A stretch of 32,209 bases of DNA from a virus: IMG/VR virus record IMGVR_UViG_3300034064_000156, positions 1 through 32,209 of that record, one strand, 5' to 3'. Numbering within the stretch: position 1 is the stretch's first letter; every line of letters begins with the position of its first letter. The position numbers and the translations under genes were made by a program. A model generated the notes under the pieces. The model saw only the letters and a list, made by a program, of their open reading frames with translations, searched no databases and had not been told where the DNA came from. Shown in pieces: positions 1 through 8,153 of the stretch.

Positions 1-196
1 AAGGTCAAAGAAGAATGTTTGCCCATACTTTAGTTCTAGGCCTATCAAAGACCATGAACCCATAACATCAAACATTTGAATACCTATCAACGTATTGAAT
101 ATTACAAACTGCACCGTGCTTGCTGCATCAATACCAATACGAAATGTGAATATGCGCTCTGAACTATTAGGAAAGTTTTGAAGGATTGTTGCAAAA
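1..196. repeat. Left copy of 196-bp terminal direct repeat (circle junction)
   Basis: Matches 32014-32209 at 192 of 196 positions. The four differences (positions 55, 63, 67, 70) are all transitions within 16 bases; the other 180 or so bases are identical. The open reading frame continues in phase from this copy into the sequence upstream of the other copy, so the repeat is best read as the overlap of a circular assembly or of a terminally redundant genome, not as two functional copies. Confidence 0.9.
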
Positions 197-1446
197 GCTA
201 ATCCGGGTATCACAATACCATCGACAATCAAACCTACTTGAATCGGTATTTCGGCATTACCCGCTAATGATGGTGATAGTTGTAAGACTGCTTGAAAGGT
301 ATAGTATCCTTCCGATGGTGTAGTATATGTAAAGGTTGCAGGATTGTAATCACCACCATTGTCAAAGATTTCCGTATCGGCTTCTAAAACAAAATAAGCA
401 CTTGTGACGTTTACCGTCATAGGTGTACTCGTTTCTGCTTGAAAAAGCAAATCATTAAACGAATCACTTGCTACTGGTCTTTGACTATTAAGCCAAGGCA
501 TGTGGTACTCGGACATAATACCTTGCAACGTACCTGCTTCCAACTCAAAACCCGCATCAGTAATTATTTCTTCAAACAGATAACTCCATTCAAGTGCAGG
601 TGTAAAATCAGCCGCGTAGATTGGGCTTGTATTGCTATCAATCGGGCGTGTGCCTTGCTGATTGCCTGCACTCCATAACTGACCACGCTCTAATAATGTC
701 CACACACCCGGTATGAAACTACCAAAGATGTTATCATAGACCATGTTTTGATTTAGGTTAGGCAGGTCGGTAATATCCTTGAGCTTTTTTTCACCGATGT
801 TACGCACCAAATCAGGCGTTTCAGCATAGAACGCTAACTCTACTTCATTGATGCGGTTGTTCTGCTTGTATACCTTACGCGCTCGCACATAACCGAATGA
901 GATAGGCAAAGTGTCCACACGTATTTCAGCAGGTAACTTGTAGTGAAAGAAGTTCATATCACCCGCGCTCACATTCACATCGAATAACGCACCAACTGCG
1001 AGTTGGTTTGTGTCGCTGAATGGCACTCTAAACTCACGTGTGAATGCACCCTGTGACGTAAAGTTGTTTAAGTCTTGGAATCTCCAGTTCTGCGATATGC
1101 TTTCATTGACAAACAAGTCAAGATAGTACTCCTTAGTTACATCGTACAAGAAGTAGCCGCCTGCTGCTAAGGTAAAATCAAAGTTGAAAGGATTTGTATT
1201 GAGAAAGTTCAAGCGGGTAAATCCGGGGCTTGGAGAATTTTGTACAATAGAATCAACTTCGCAAGCTTGCGTATCACCATTAGCATTGATAAGCGTTAGC
1301 GTTTTGCCATCCAACTCAAGCTCTTCAGGAAAGCTTTCTATAATCAAACGCCATGAGCCAACACTACCATAGATGGCTGTGTTGCTTTGGCTTGTTAGCG
1401 TAAGCGTTTGAACTGGTCTTACTATTAATTGTACTTCTCCGTTCAT
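1..1446 (-). CDS. Large tail protein, N-terminal 482 residues (continues across circle junction)
   Basis: Open from the ATG at 1446 (product begins MNGEVQLIVRPVQTLTL) to the window edge with no stop. It continues in the same phase at 32013 and ends at 30298, giving one 1053-residue protein. The start lies three bases after the stop of the preceding tail gene (1450-2730), in the same operon. The product is rich in beta-strand-type sequence and lies between a conserved tail protein and the tape-measure gene, which fits a tail-tip or baseplate-hub component. I recognise no catalytic motif. Role assigned by position and size. Confidence 0.8.
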   Translation of the reverse strand, partial: MNGEVQLIVRPVQTLTLTSQSNTAIYGSVGSWRLIIESFPEELELDGKTLTLINANGDTQACEVDSIVQNSPSPGFTRLNFLNTNPFNFDFTLAAGGYFLYDVTKEYYLDLFVNESISQNWRFQDLNNFTSQGAFTREFRVPFSDTNQLAVGALFDVNVSAGDMNFFHYKLPAEIRVDTLPISFGYVRARKVYKQNNRINEVELAFYAETPDLVRNIGEKKLKDITDLPNLNQNMVYDNIFGSFIPGVWTLLERGQLWSAGNQQGTRPIDSNTSPIYAADFTPALEWSYLFEEIITDAGFELEAGTLQGIMSEYHMPWLNSQRPVASDSFNDLLFQAETSTPMTVNVTSAYFVLEADTEIFDNGGDYNPATFTYTTPSEGYYTFQAVLQLSPSLAGNAEIPIQVGLIVDGIVIPGLAFATILQNFPNSSERIFTFRIGIDAASTVQFVIFNTLIGIQMFDVMGSWSLIGLELKYGQTFFFDL

Positions 1447-1449
1447 GCG

Positions 1450-2730
1450 TTATGTCCAGTATTCGTTTGCTACTTTAAATTTGATTGTCACGTTATATAG
1501 CTTGCCATCACGTATCTTCTTTTCAACATAGCTCGTATCTTCCATGTTTACAGGTATCTCAATGGCCTTGCCTTGGTCTGTGCTTAACCATGTGACCTGA
1601 TTACTTACCATCATTGAACGCAATAGGGCAAATTCAGCCTCAGTAATATAGTCACTTGTTGCAGTTATGACCTGCTCAACAAGATTGCGTCTATCTGTTT
1701 TGCCACGATCATTAGTGCTGAATATTGTTGGCCCTCCATTGAACAACACTTTGCGGTATGGCTTGCGTTGTATTTCGTTTGATACCTCTGACTTCTTTGT
1801 AAAGTTGAAGTAATCCCAACCGCCGCGACTGTTAACCCATCCTAATCTAATCTTATCCCACCAACAATCCGATTGACCGTATGCCTTTGCATTGTAAAAG
1901 ATATACGATTCACTTGCAGTAACATTTGAAGATGTAAATAATTTTACTTCATAAAATCTCCAGTTAGGAAAGAGTGAAGGTTTTACTGTCAATCCTGTCC
2001 AATCATTAAGGTTAGCAGGATATACTGGTAAGGCTTCTATGTCATATGCATTTAAATTAATCGTCTGTGCAGTTGGTGCGCCTGCACTTGAGTAAATAGT
2101 AATTGTAAATTTATCCGCTGCGTTATTGCTCAAATAGGAATCGTTACCAGGTATGCACAACACACCGTAATCAGTTTCAAAAGATGGTATGAATACATTG
2201 CTTGTACCAATACCCCAAGTAGATGCAAATGCAAAATTGTTAGTGCCTACAATACGGTCACTCATTGCGTATGATGTGGCATTTGTCAAGGAATACTTGA
2301 CAGCTGAATTACCGCTTTCAGGTGATGGCTTGTAGCCGTCCTTTACTTGATAGTAGCCATTGATAATTATACCGTCTACACCATTAACCTCGCTCCCTTC
2401 ATTTTGGGTTAGCACTCCATTGACTATCCACCATTCACTAAGTGTAAAATCATATGTGATTTTGCTCGCATCGTTTTGCGTATTGTCAGTATCAAGGTGG
2501 TAATTAAGTGGCTCGCTGTTGCGCATATCATTGACTAGTGATTGCATGTCGAAATACAACCGTGTATCAGGTGCAGGAGCTACAAAGAAATTGTATGGAG
2601 TACCCTGTAAAATGATTTGCACGCCATAACGAAAACCCGGCTGTGCTGTTGCATCACTTATTGCAACGATCATTAGCTTCTGCCCACGTACTGCCCACTC
2701 ATATGGTTGGTCGTTAATTGTTATTGCCAT
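1450..2730 (-). CDS. Tail protein, probably distal tail/baseplate
   Basis: 426 residues. Starts at an ATG that overlaps the stop of 2730-3260 (TAATG), so it is likely to be translationally coupled. Aromatic-rich beta-type sequence. A conserved-looking core (WDKIRLGWVNSRGGWDYFNF, about residues 290-310) occurs, as far as I recall, in tail proteins of Bacteroidota phages found next to the large tip protein. The C-terminal end (ITEAEFALLRSMMVSNQVTWL and following) resembles a domain ending in a compact beta fold. No signal peptide or membrane segment. A distal-tail or baseplate role is inferred from position between the gp10-like gene and the 1053-residue tip protein. Confidence 0.65.
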   Translation of the reverse strand: MAITINDQPYEWAVRGQKLMIVAISDATAQPGFRYGVQIILQGTPYNFFVAPAPDTRLYFDMQSLVNDMRNSEPLNYHLDTDNTQNDASKITYDFTLSEWWIVNGVLTQNEGSEVNGVDGIIINGYYQVKDGYKPSPESGNSAVKYSLTNATSYAMSDRIVGTNNFAFASTWGIGTSNVFIPSFETDYGVLCIPGNDSYLSNNAADKFTITIYSSAGAPTAQTINLNAYDIEALPVYPANLNDWTGLTVKPSLFPNWRFYEVKLFTSSNVTASESYIFYNAKAYGQSDCWWDKIRLGWVNSRGGWDYFNFTKKSEVSNEIQRKPYRKVLFNGGPTIFSTNDRGKTDRRNLVEQVITATSDYITEAEFALLRSMMVSNQVTWLSTDQGKAIEIPVNMEDTSYVEKKIRDGKLYNVTIKFKVANEYWT

Positions 2731-3260
2731 TATCTTTTATTTAATAGTAGTCTTTGTTCTATTCCTTTGATGTATCCTTCCATCAACTTGTCTTTGTATT
2801 CGTCCCATGTATCATCTATGGCTTCGCCGTAATAGTTGATGCCTTGTATACCATTCTTGCCTATGCTTTGAGCTATGGCATATGCCGCACTTTTTATGCG
2901 GCTCTCTGTGGTCTTAACAAATTGCCCTTGATTGTTGCGTAGTTTGAAGCCACCTATCTTTATCTTAAGACGTATCCAGTTTTCAATGTATTCAGAACGT
3001 GGCGCACGCGCACCGGGTCTTCTGCCAAACTCAATTACATCCGCATACTTGCCCGCTTCATCATTGCTTACGGTAAAGTCAATAGTGGGTTTGTTGTAGC
3101 GTATATTGATTTTGTAGTATAGTGATCGTAATAGGTTACCACTTGCAACACGGTTGACCATCTTACCGCGCACGCGTCTTTTGATACGCAGGTTAGATTG
3201 CGCACGCTCCACTACTGCAAGCGCATACTCGTTTAGTATTTCTTCAAACTCATCAGCCAT
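2730..3260 (-). CDS. HK97 gp10-like head-tail/tail completion protein
   Basis: 176 residues. Basic N-terminal half (NLRIKRRVRGKMVNRVASGNLLRSL) followed by KYADVIEFGRRPGARAP at about residues 72-88, a pattern typical of the HK97 gp10 family of head-closure or tail-completion proteins (YA..vEFG). Overlaps both neighbours by one base through TAATG junctions at 3260 and 2730. Its neighbourhood of tail genes supports a neck or tail-completion role. The family call is from the motif; the exact position in the virion is inferred. Confidence 0.65.
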   Translation of the reverse strand: MADEFEEILNEYALAVVERAQSNLRIKRRVRGKMVNRVASGNLLRSLYYKINIRYNKPTIDFTVSNDEAGKYADVIEFGRRPGARAPRSEYIENWIRLKIKIGGFKLRNNQGQFVKTTESRIKSAAYAIAQSIGKNGIQGINYYGEAIDDTWDEYKDKLMEGYIKGIEQRLLLNKR

Positions 3261-3520
3261 TATTTTAATGTCAGATTTAGCATTGATGCAGCAATAATGT
3301 AAGCTTCATTATTCGAGTCGCCACTACTACCCCAGTCGATGTAGGTTTGCCCATCAAATATTACTTGCCCATCGTAGATGTTGCGCCCATCTATATCGCA
3401 CAGGGAATACACTAGTGCAGCCGTTGCAGTCAAGTCATCATAGCTAATGTATAGCTTCATGCATACGGCTGTTTTCGTTTCGCCGTTGCTCCATATGTCC
3501 AAAGGTTGAATTTCTCTCAT
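3260..3520 (-). CDS. Small hypothetical structural-operon protein
   Basis: 86 residues, not recognised. Starts three bases after the end of the 827-residue fusion gene and its stop overlaps the next start (TAATG). Sequence suggests a small beta-rich fold (DGRNIYDGQVIFDGQTYIDWGSS). Position between the terminator/fibre gene and the gp10-like gene makes a small virion or assembly protein likely. Confidence 0.6.
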   Translation of the reverse strand: MREIQPLDIWSNGETKTAVCMKLYISYDDLTATAALVYSLCDIDGRNIYDGQVIFDGQTYIDWGSSGDSNNEAYIIAASMLNLTLK

Positions 3521-3522
3521 AA

Positions 3523-6006
3523 TTATATTTTTTCAAGTTGAATGTGTGTTGCGTTGCCATAAACGGTAGCCGTTTGACCATTGCTTGATGTTACAAAAGC
3601 GGGTGTTAGGTTGCCTGAGTTTACGCCTGTGCTTATAAATATCTCAATAACTGCGAGACCGATTTGATTGACTGCCTGATTAAGTCGGTTAGTCAAACCC
3701 GTTCCGCTCGTTGCTGCTTGCCATTGCATAAACTGACCACCAACAGCAGCACTTGATATTTGCCCTACGTTCATAGTGCTTCCGCTAGGGAAAGTAAAGA
3801 GCAAACTAAATCCTGTTGTGGTGGTAAAGCCCGATGATACAACAAGCCTTCCTATATAAGTACTGTTTGCTTCAAGTGCAAGTGCGCAACCTGTGATGTT
3901 CGTGTTAGCTGATGTGTTGTTATTCGTAAGGTTTGTTGCTTGCACACCACGTAACAAACCAAGTTCACTTTTTAAAGTAGCAAGTGATATAGCACTTACC
4001 GTATTGTCTGCATTAATGCGTACGTAGCGTATAGCAGATGGGTTAGCAAGTGTTGCAAGGTTAGTACCTACCGTAGTAAGTCCGATGCTATCTTGCTTAC
4101 CATTGAATGTAGACCAATCTGCGCTACTCAATGCACCACGATTTGCCGCACTTGCCGTTGGTAGGTTAAATGTGTGTGTACTACCTGTGCTGCTAATAGC
4201 AAAATCAGTCCCGGCTGTGCCTGTTGCAAGGTTTTGCACTTGCGAGGTAAGACCATTGATTGCATTGATGCCGGTGCTAAGTGTTGTAATTACTTGACAC
4301 AAATGCGAATTTTCAGTATGCAACACCAAAGTGCGGCCCGATGTAGTAACAAACACACGCAAAGCCAATCTATCGGTTAAAGTCATAACCGTTGCTGGTA
4401 CTGCGAGCGCCGTAAAGTATGCGTCTATAACAGTACCTTGTGTAATTCCTTCGGGTGTTGCTACATCGGTAGCCAATAGCGTGAATGTGCTGCCATCGTA
4501 CTTGTACAATTCAACATAGAATGAAGGTGAACCGCCACCCGATGAAGCACTAAAATAAAGTTCAAGGTTGAAGTTTCCACCCGGCACTAACAACACATTT
4601 GGATCATTAGCATCCGTGATGAATTGTGCAATCAATCCATTGCCCTGAGCATTTGTTCGCGTGAAATCCGTTCCCGCTCCGAATACAGCCGTCTTACTCA
4701 TTTGATAGTAAGTGCTGCCGCCTATTGTACCTTGATTGATTGAGCCGTTAAGGTAGTAGCTAACCGATGAACCGCCTCCGCCTGTCGTAGGGAAGTTGGC
4801 TAATTGTCCATCACCACGCACGTATTGCGTCGCGAGACCTGCACCTGTGATAGCAAGTGTTCCTGCTGTGGTTATTGGTGAACCTGTAACATTGAATGCG
4901 GAAGGTACGGTAAGAGCAACTGATGTAACTGTACCACCTGTTGACGGTGTGCTATTAACCCATTCTGTCCCATTGTAAGATAGCACCTGCCCATTAGTAG
5001 GTGAAGGTGCATTAACATCCGATAGGCTATCAAGTGTAGTTGGTATGGTTGGTTTGTTGAGAATCTCAGCCACACCACTAACCGCATTCCAATCTGAGTT
5101 TACCTGTGCAGCAGGTATGGTAGGCTTATTCAATATTTGATAATCACCACTTGACGCATTCCAATCTACAGGGGATTGACGCAACCTGTAACCTACGCTT
5201 ACAAGTGTCCAGTACGTAGGGTTGCTAGGATTGATGGCATCATTGTTCGCAATGCACCTGTACACACTTCCGTTATACCACACCCTATCACCTATTTGAT
5301 ACGAGTTGCCAAGTGCGGTTATATGGTTTACGTTGTATTCAGTAGATACAAATTCACCACCACCACCACCACCACCCGAAGCATCAATGGTCACGCTGCC
5401 ATCACCATTGTCTGTAATGGTCACGTTGGTGCCTTCTACTAGGTCGAGTATGTTTTGCACCGCATTATCTACACCATTAGTGCGAAGTGTGATGCCATAG
5501 CCCGTGCCGCTGCCGCCGCTACCTGATGCACCACCAACCGACCATATTGCGGGAATGTCACACGCACTCCAGTCCCATGGCACTTCGAGCTGCAATGAGA
5601 AAGTAACACCCGTCAAGGTGTTCTTGTATTCCTCCATGAATGGCTCAATGGTAGGATTAGTCACTAACTGCACATCGAATCCAAACAACACCAAACCATT
5701 CTTCACTTCAGCTATTAAGTCCTGCGCTAATCGTACACAGTCGCTTATCACTTCGCGTTGGTATTCAGCTTTAAGTTCTTTGTCACGGGGTATATCTGCA
5801 AATATGATTTGGAAATCAAACTGCATGCCCCCATCTACCGGGCTGATGTTGTTAGGCACCACATGCATGAACGGGTATTGTTCATCTTGATCCATATCAG
5901 CCAAATCAATTTGACCGTGCGTAAATCGTTTAATCAAAAAGTGACCTGCAGCAAATGCTTCAAGTCGGTTGATTAGTACGTTATAGCTGTAATTGTAACT
6001 ATTCAT
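3523..6006 (-). CDS. Tail-terminator-like domain fused to a fibre/receptor-binding region
   Basis: 827 residues. Residues 1 to about 152 look like a small neck or tail-terminator-type protein (motifs DEQYPFMHVVPN, FQIIFADIPRD, EPFMEEYKNTLTGVTFSLQLEVPW) that occurs as a stand-alone protein in Bacteroidota phages, as far as I recall. A Ser/Gly linker (about 156-168) leads to fibre-type sequence: a Gly7 run near 211-217; a chitin-binding-module-like segment at about 231-270 (YQIGDRVWYNGSVYRC with PTYW); two ILNKPTIP repeats; YVRGDGQLANFP; and ALSSADWSTFNGKQ, typical of fibre shafts. The start overlaps the stop of the -1 frameshift extension of the upstream gene (TAATG at 6004-6008). Likely role: virion protein carrying host-binding modules. 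The fusion itself is plain in the sequence; the N-terminal role is inferred. Confidence 0.7.
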   Translation of the reverse strand: MNSYNYSYNVLINRLEAFAAGHFLIKRFTHGQIDLADMDQDEQYPFMHVVPNNISPVDGGMQFDFQIIFADIPRDKELKAEYQREVISDCVRLAQDLIAEVKNGLVLFGFDVQLVTNPTIEPFMEEYKNTLTGVTFSLQLEVPWDWSACDIPAIWSVGGASGSGGSGTGYGITLRTNGVDNAVQNILDLVEGTNVTITDNGDGSVTIDASGGGGGGGEFVSTEYNVNHITALGNSYQIGDRVWYNGSVYRCIANNDAINPSNPTYWTLVSVGYRLRQSPVDWNASSGDYQILNKPTIPAAQVNSDWNAVSGVAEILNKPTIPTTLDSLSDVNAPSPTNGQVLSYNGTEWVNSTPSTGGTVTSVALTVPSAFNVTGSPITTAGTLAITGAGLATQYVRGDGQLANFPTTGGGGSSVSYYLNGSINQGTIGGSTYYQMSKTAVFGAGTDFTRTNAQGNGLIAQFITDANDPNVLLVPGGNFNLELYFSASSGGGSPSFYVELYKYDGSTFTLLATDVATPEGITQGTVIDAYFTALAVPATVMTLTDRLALRVFVTTSGRTLVLHTENSHLCQVITTLSTGINAINGLTSQVQNLATGTAGTDFAISSTGSTHTFNLPTASAANRGALSSADWSTFNGKQDSIGLTTVGTNLATLANPSAIRYVRINADNTVSAISLATLKSELGLLRGVQATNLTNNNTSANTNITGCALALEANSTYIGRLVVSSGFTTTTGFSLLFTFPSGSTMNVGQISSAAVGGQFMQWQAATSGTGLTNRLNQAVNQIGLAVIEIFISTGVNSGNLTPAFVTSSNGQTATVYGNATHIQLEKI

Positions 6007-6272
6007 TATCTGCTATGTTTTCTCATTTCTACTTTTTGCACATATGCAAAATCGGCTAAGTACGTTAGGTGTGTGAACACTTCCATCACACCACGCTCTG
6101 TTACCATATCAAACTTTGTAACGTCTCTATCAGCAAGCACTTCTATGATGTGAAACCAACCGTACACGGCTAAGCCGTCTGGGGTTGTTCCTTCATCTCC
6201 TTCACTATCTCCGTTATCTCCTTTGCTAAATAATCTAGGGAACTGTTGTACAGTTCGGCTTCTAAATTCGAA
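6006..6272 (-). CDS. -1 frameshift extension of the tail assembly chaperone (T-like domain)
   Basis: Open in the -1 frame from TTC at 6270-6272 to TAA at 6006-6008, with no start codon needed at its beginning. The extension (about 88 residues, ending EMRKHSR) includes GLAVYGWFHIIEVLADRDVT and FTHLTYLADFAYVQ and looks like a real small domain. Its stop overlaps the start of the 827-residue gene as TAATG, the same junction used between most genes of this operon. That is strong evidence that ribosomes arrive in this frame. The transframe protein would be about 254 residues (166 + 88). A 6-bp hairpin (GAACTG/CAGTTC, 6240-6256) lies about 15 bases after the slippery run. Alternative: an unrecognised single-base error in the T run, in which case there is one continuous gene. 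Confidence 0.7.
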   Translation of the reverse strand, partial: FEFRSRTVQQFPRLFSKGDNGDSEGDEGTTPDGLAVYGWFHIIEVLADRDVTKFDMVTERGVMEVFTHLTYLADFAYVQKVEMRKHSR

Positions 6273-6769
6273 AAAAAAACAAGCACGTTCATCACATGGT
6301 CAAGTGTCAACTGCAACACTTCATTCTCGTACTTGCGTTTTGCGTTAGGGTTATATGCTTCTATATCGTAGTACTTACCGAACTTAGCTTTAATCGGTCG
6401 GTATAGTATGCACATCATTTTGAATGCTGCTTCACCGTTTATCTTACCATCTTTCCATACGCCCGCACAGTTAGAATCCAGGTCGATGTATTCACCAAAG
6501 GTCAACTCATTAAGGTTAGGCACAAAGCCTAACTCAATAGCACCAACCCGCACTTTGCGTTCGAAGTCATTACTACCTAGCTTAATGGCTGCTTCAAATC
6601 TCATTATGATATCATCTATCACATTTGATTGAAGTAGTCTTATGCTATCCGTACTCTTACCAGTTATGACGCGCACCTGTTCAAGCTTATCGACCGCGTT
6701 TTGATAGTCGATGTACTTGGCTAAGGTCACGCCCTTTGCGTTTGCTGCTATGCTGAACTTAAGTTTCAT
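6170..6769 (-). CDS. Tail assembly chaperone-like protein (0-frame product)
   Basis: 199 residues in the 0 frame. It contains GFVPNLNELTFGEYIDLD and MMCILYRPIKAKFG, a pattern I associate with a family common in Bacteroidota phages. A run of nine T in the message (6271-6279) sits at codons 164-166 (GTT TTT TTT TCG). A -1 shift there opens an 88-codon extension ending at 6006. Two products sharing an N-terminus through -1 frameshifting is the classic arrangement of tail assembly chaperones (lambda G/GT), which here supports the assignment. Located early in the late operon, before the tail genes. Confidence 0.65.
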   Translation of the reverse strand: MKLKFSIAANAKGVTLAKYIDYQNAVDKLEQVRVITGKSTDSIRLLQSNVIDDIIMRFEAAIKLGSNDFERKVRVGAIELGFVPNLNELTFGEYIDLDSNCAGVWKDGKINGEAAFKMMCILYRPIKAKFGKYYDIEAYNPNAKRKYENEVLQLTLDHVMNVLVFFSNLEAELYNSSLDYLAKEITEIVKEMKEQPQTA

Positions 6770-6802
6770 GCTCTTTGTATTGTAGTTTTTGTGTGGGTTT
6801 TG

Positions 6803-7087
6803 TTACAGATCGCTGTGGACTTGAATGATAACAGGTGCTTTCTCATCACCGCTATGTGTGATGCGTGCCTGTTTTGGTTTGAAGTATTCGAGTAAGGCTG
6901 TGTAGTGTTTGATGTATTCTTCATCCTCCATATCATTCATAATGCGCATGCACTTGGCTGCACCCTCCTGCACAAACCATTCACCTAACTCATTCCACAT
7001 TTTAGTCTTTTCACTTACTGCACCTTTCGGTTTTAAACCACCGTGACCAGGTAGTAGGTGGCCTTTCTCGTTTCTTTTCTTTTCCAT
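6803..7087 (-). CDS. Putative terminase small subunit-like protein
   Basis: 94 residues. N-terminus GHLLPGHGGLKPKGAVSEKTKMW recalls the basic Gly/Pro/Lys motif that opens DUF5681-type and small-terminase-like proteins. A helical segment follows, then LLEYFKPKQAR and a short tail ending VIIQVHSDL. A small terminase subunit or a DNA-binding protein is therefore plausible. Note that the large subunit lies about 5.5 kb away on the other strand (12539). Nothing in the sequence proves terminase function. Confidence 0.45.
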   Translation of the reverse strand: MEKKRNEKGHLLPGHGGLKPKGAVSEKTKMWNELGEWFVQEGAAKCMRIMNDMEDEEYIKHYTALLEYFKPKQARITHSGDEKAPVIIQVHSDL

Positions 7088-7110
7088 AACTTTCGATAAG
7101 ATATTGAGTC

Positions 7111-7575
7111 TTACTGTTTTCCTTGTTTATGTTCGTTAAGTTTACCTAGCTGCCTTCTGAACTCACTAATCAGGTCACGTATACATGAAGCGCATTGACT
7201 TGGCTGCTCATGTTTCTTTGTAACCTTACCTAGCCAGTAGTAAAGAAGGGCCGTATCTTCTTGGCTTATCTTAGGCGCACCGTTTATGCGCTGTATAAAC
7301 TCATCTAGCTTTTGTATTTCGGTTTCACTCCAGTCTAATGCGTTCCACTTACGTGCCGGGCATGAAGTAAACCTATACTTTACCTTGTGATGCATGAAGC
7401 ACCCGCAAAGTTTTATCTTTTCTTTGTAGTATGTAACCTCGTTTTCTTCAGGCATAACCGTGCCACCTATCAAAGGTGTGCCACAGGTTGACCATTGACT
7501 ATTGAACCATTTACATTTCTTGCAAATCTCAAGCCTCTCGCGTTGGATTGCTGGGGTTACGTTGAAGTTGAACAT
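7111..7575 (-). CDS. Cys-rich zinc-ribbon-like hypothetical protein
   Basis: 154 residues. Cysteines in pairs: CKKC near residues 18-21, then C31, CGC near 57-59, C72, and CASC near 127-130. This suggests one or two structural zinc sites. The rest is helical with many charged residues. Overlaps the end of the sigma-factor-like gene by 47 bases (7529-7575), so it is presumably cotranscribed and coupled. Function not recognised; its place between a sigma factor and a putative small terminase would fit a late regulator or packaging accessory. Confidence 0.6.
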   Translation of the reverse strand: MFNFNVTPAIQRERLEICKKCKWFNSQWSTCGTPLIGGTVMPEENEVTYYKEKIKLCGCFMHHKVKYRFTSCPARKWNALDWSETEIQKLDEFIQRINGAPKISQEDTALLYYWLGKVTKKHEQPSQCASCIRDLISEFRRQLGKLNEHKQGKQ

Positions 7576-8068
7576 ATGTGCGTATTCTTTTTAATGCTCT
7601 GTGTATTGATAGGCGAAGGTAGGCATTTGGTATACCTGTTTCTGCGCTTAGTTTTTGGTAATTGAAATCAGGTTTGGAGTATAGACGCAATAAGATGGCA
7701 TCGTGTTCATTCAAGCGATCAATAGCATTAAATAAAAACTCACCATCTACAAAGGAACCTAGCCAGGTCTCATCTTGTTTGGTATCATCTACTCCTTTAT
7801 CTGTGATGAGCTCGTAGTATTTACGGTAGCGCATAGCGTAGTCACTTCTATTGCTATGCCACGATAGCCACAAAGCACGATCTACATACTGCCTTACCTT
7901 ACCACGGCAAACAATATCTACTACATCCTGTTCGGGCCTATCCAGTAACCGGGTAAGGACTTCATGCACGAGGTCTTTTGCCCGTGTTTTATCGTGTGTC
8001 AACCCTGTAGCCTTGTTAATCCACGAATTGTAATGCCTTGATATTTCACTACTTACACAATTATCCAA
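7529..8068 (-). CDS. ECF-like sigma-70 family RNA polymerase sigma factor
   Basis: 179 residues. Residues about 30-75 match sigma region 2 (AKDLVHEVLTRLLD, then RQYVDRALWLSWHS). Residues about 116-166 match region 4 with its helix-turn-helix (NEHDAILLRLYSKPDFNYQKLSAETG, then IHRALKRIRTYV). First gene of the - strand late arm, divergent from the early arm, so a role in switching on late transcription is likely. No in-frame ATG exists at the start: an upstream TAA closes the frame and TTG at 8066-8068 is the best start. A TATTTTTG box on the - strand overlaps that TTG, so either another promoter is used or translation begins further in (TTG at about 8002, just before region 2). Confidence 0.75.
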   Translation of the reverse strand: MDNCVSSEISRHYNSWINKATGLTHDKTRAKDLVHEVLTRLLDRPEQDVVDIVCRGKVRQYVDRALWLSWHSNRSDYAMRYRKYYELITDKGVDDTKQDETWLGSFVDGEFLFNAIDRLNEHDAILLRLYSKPDFNYQKLSAETGIPNAYLRLSIHRALKRIRTYVQLQRNPSNPTREA

Positions 8069-8085
8069 AAATATTTATGAAATTA

Positions 8086-8116
8086 TTTGCAGTATCAATA
8101 TTCCTGTATATATTTG
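8086..8116 (+). promoter_or_regulatory. Bacteroidota-type promoter for the early arm
   Basis: TTTG at 8086-8089, 19 bases, then TATATTTG at 8109-8116: a full match to the Bacteroidota consensus (TTTG, about 19 bases, TAnnTTTG). ATTTGCAG occurs at both boxes (8085-8092 and 8112-8119). It faces the first early gene at 8154 and lies in the divergent region between the two arms. Confidence 0.8.
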
Positions 8117-8153
8117 CAGAGTCAAACAAAGATAACGCAAAACAATAAGCATT

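Noticed and set aside
5345-5381. CAC/CCA triplet run, possible microsatellite or His-rich gene
   Set aside because: It encodes the Gly7 linker of the fibre protein on the - strand.
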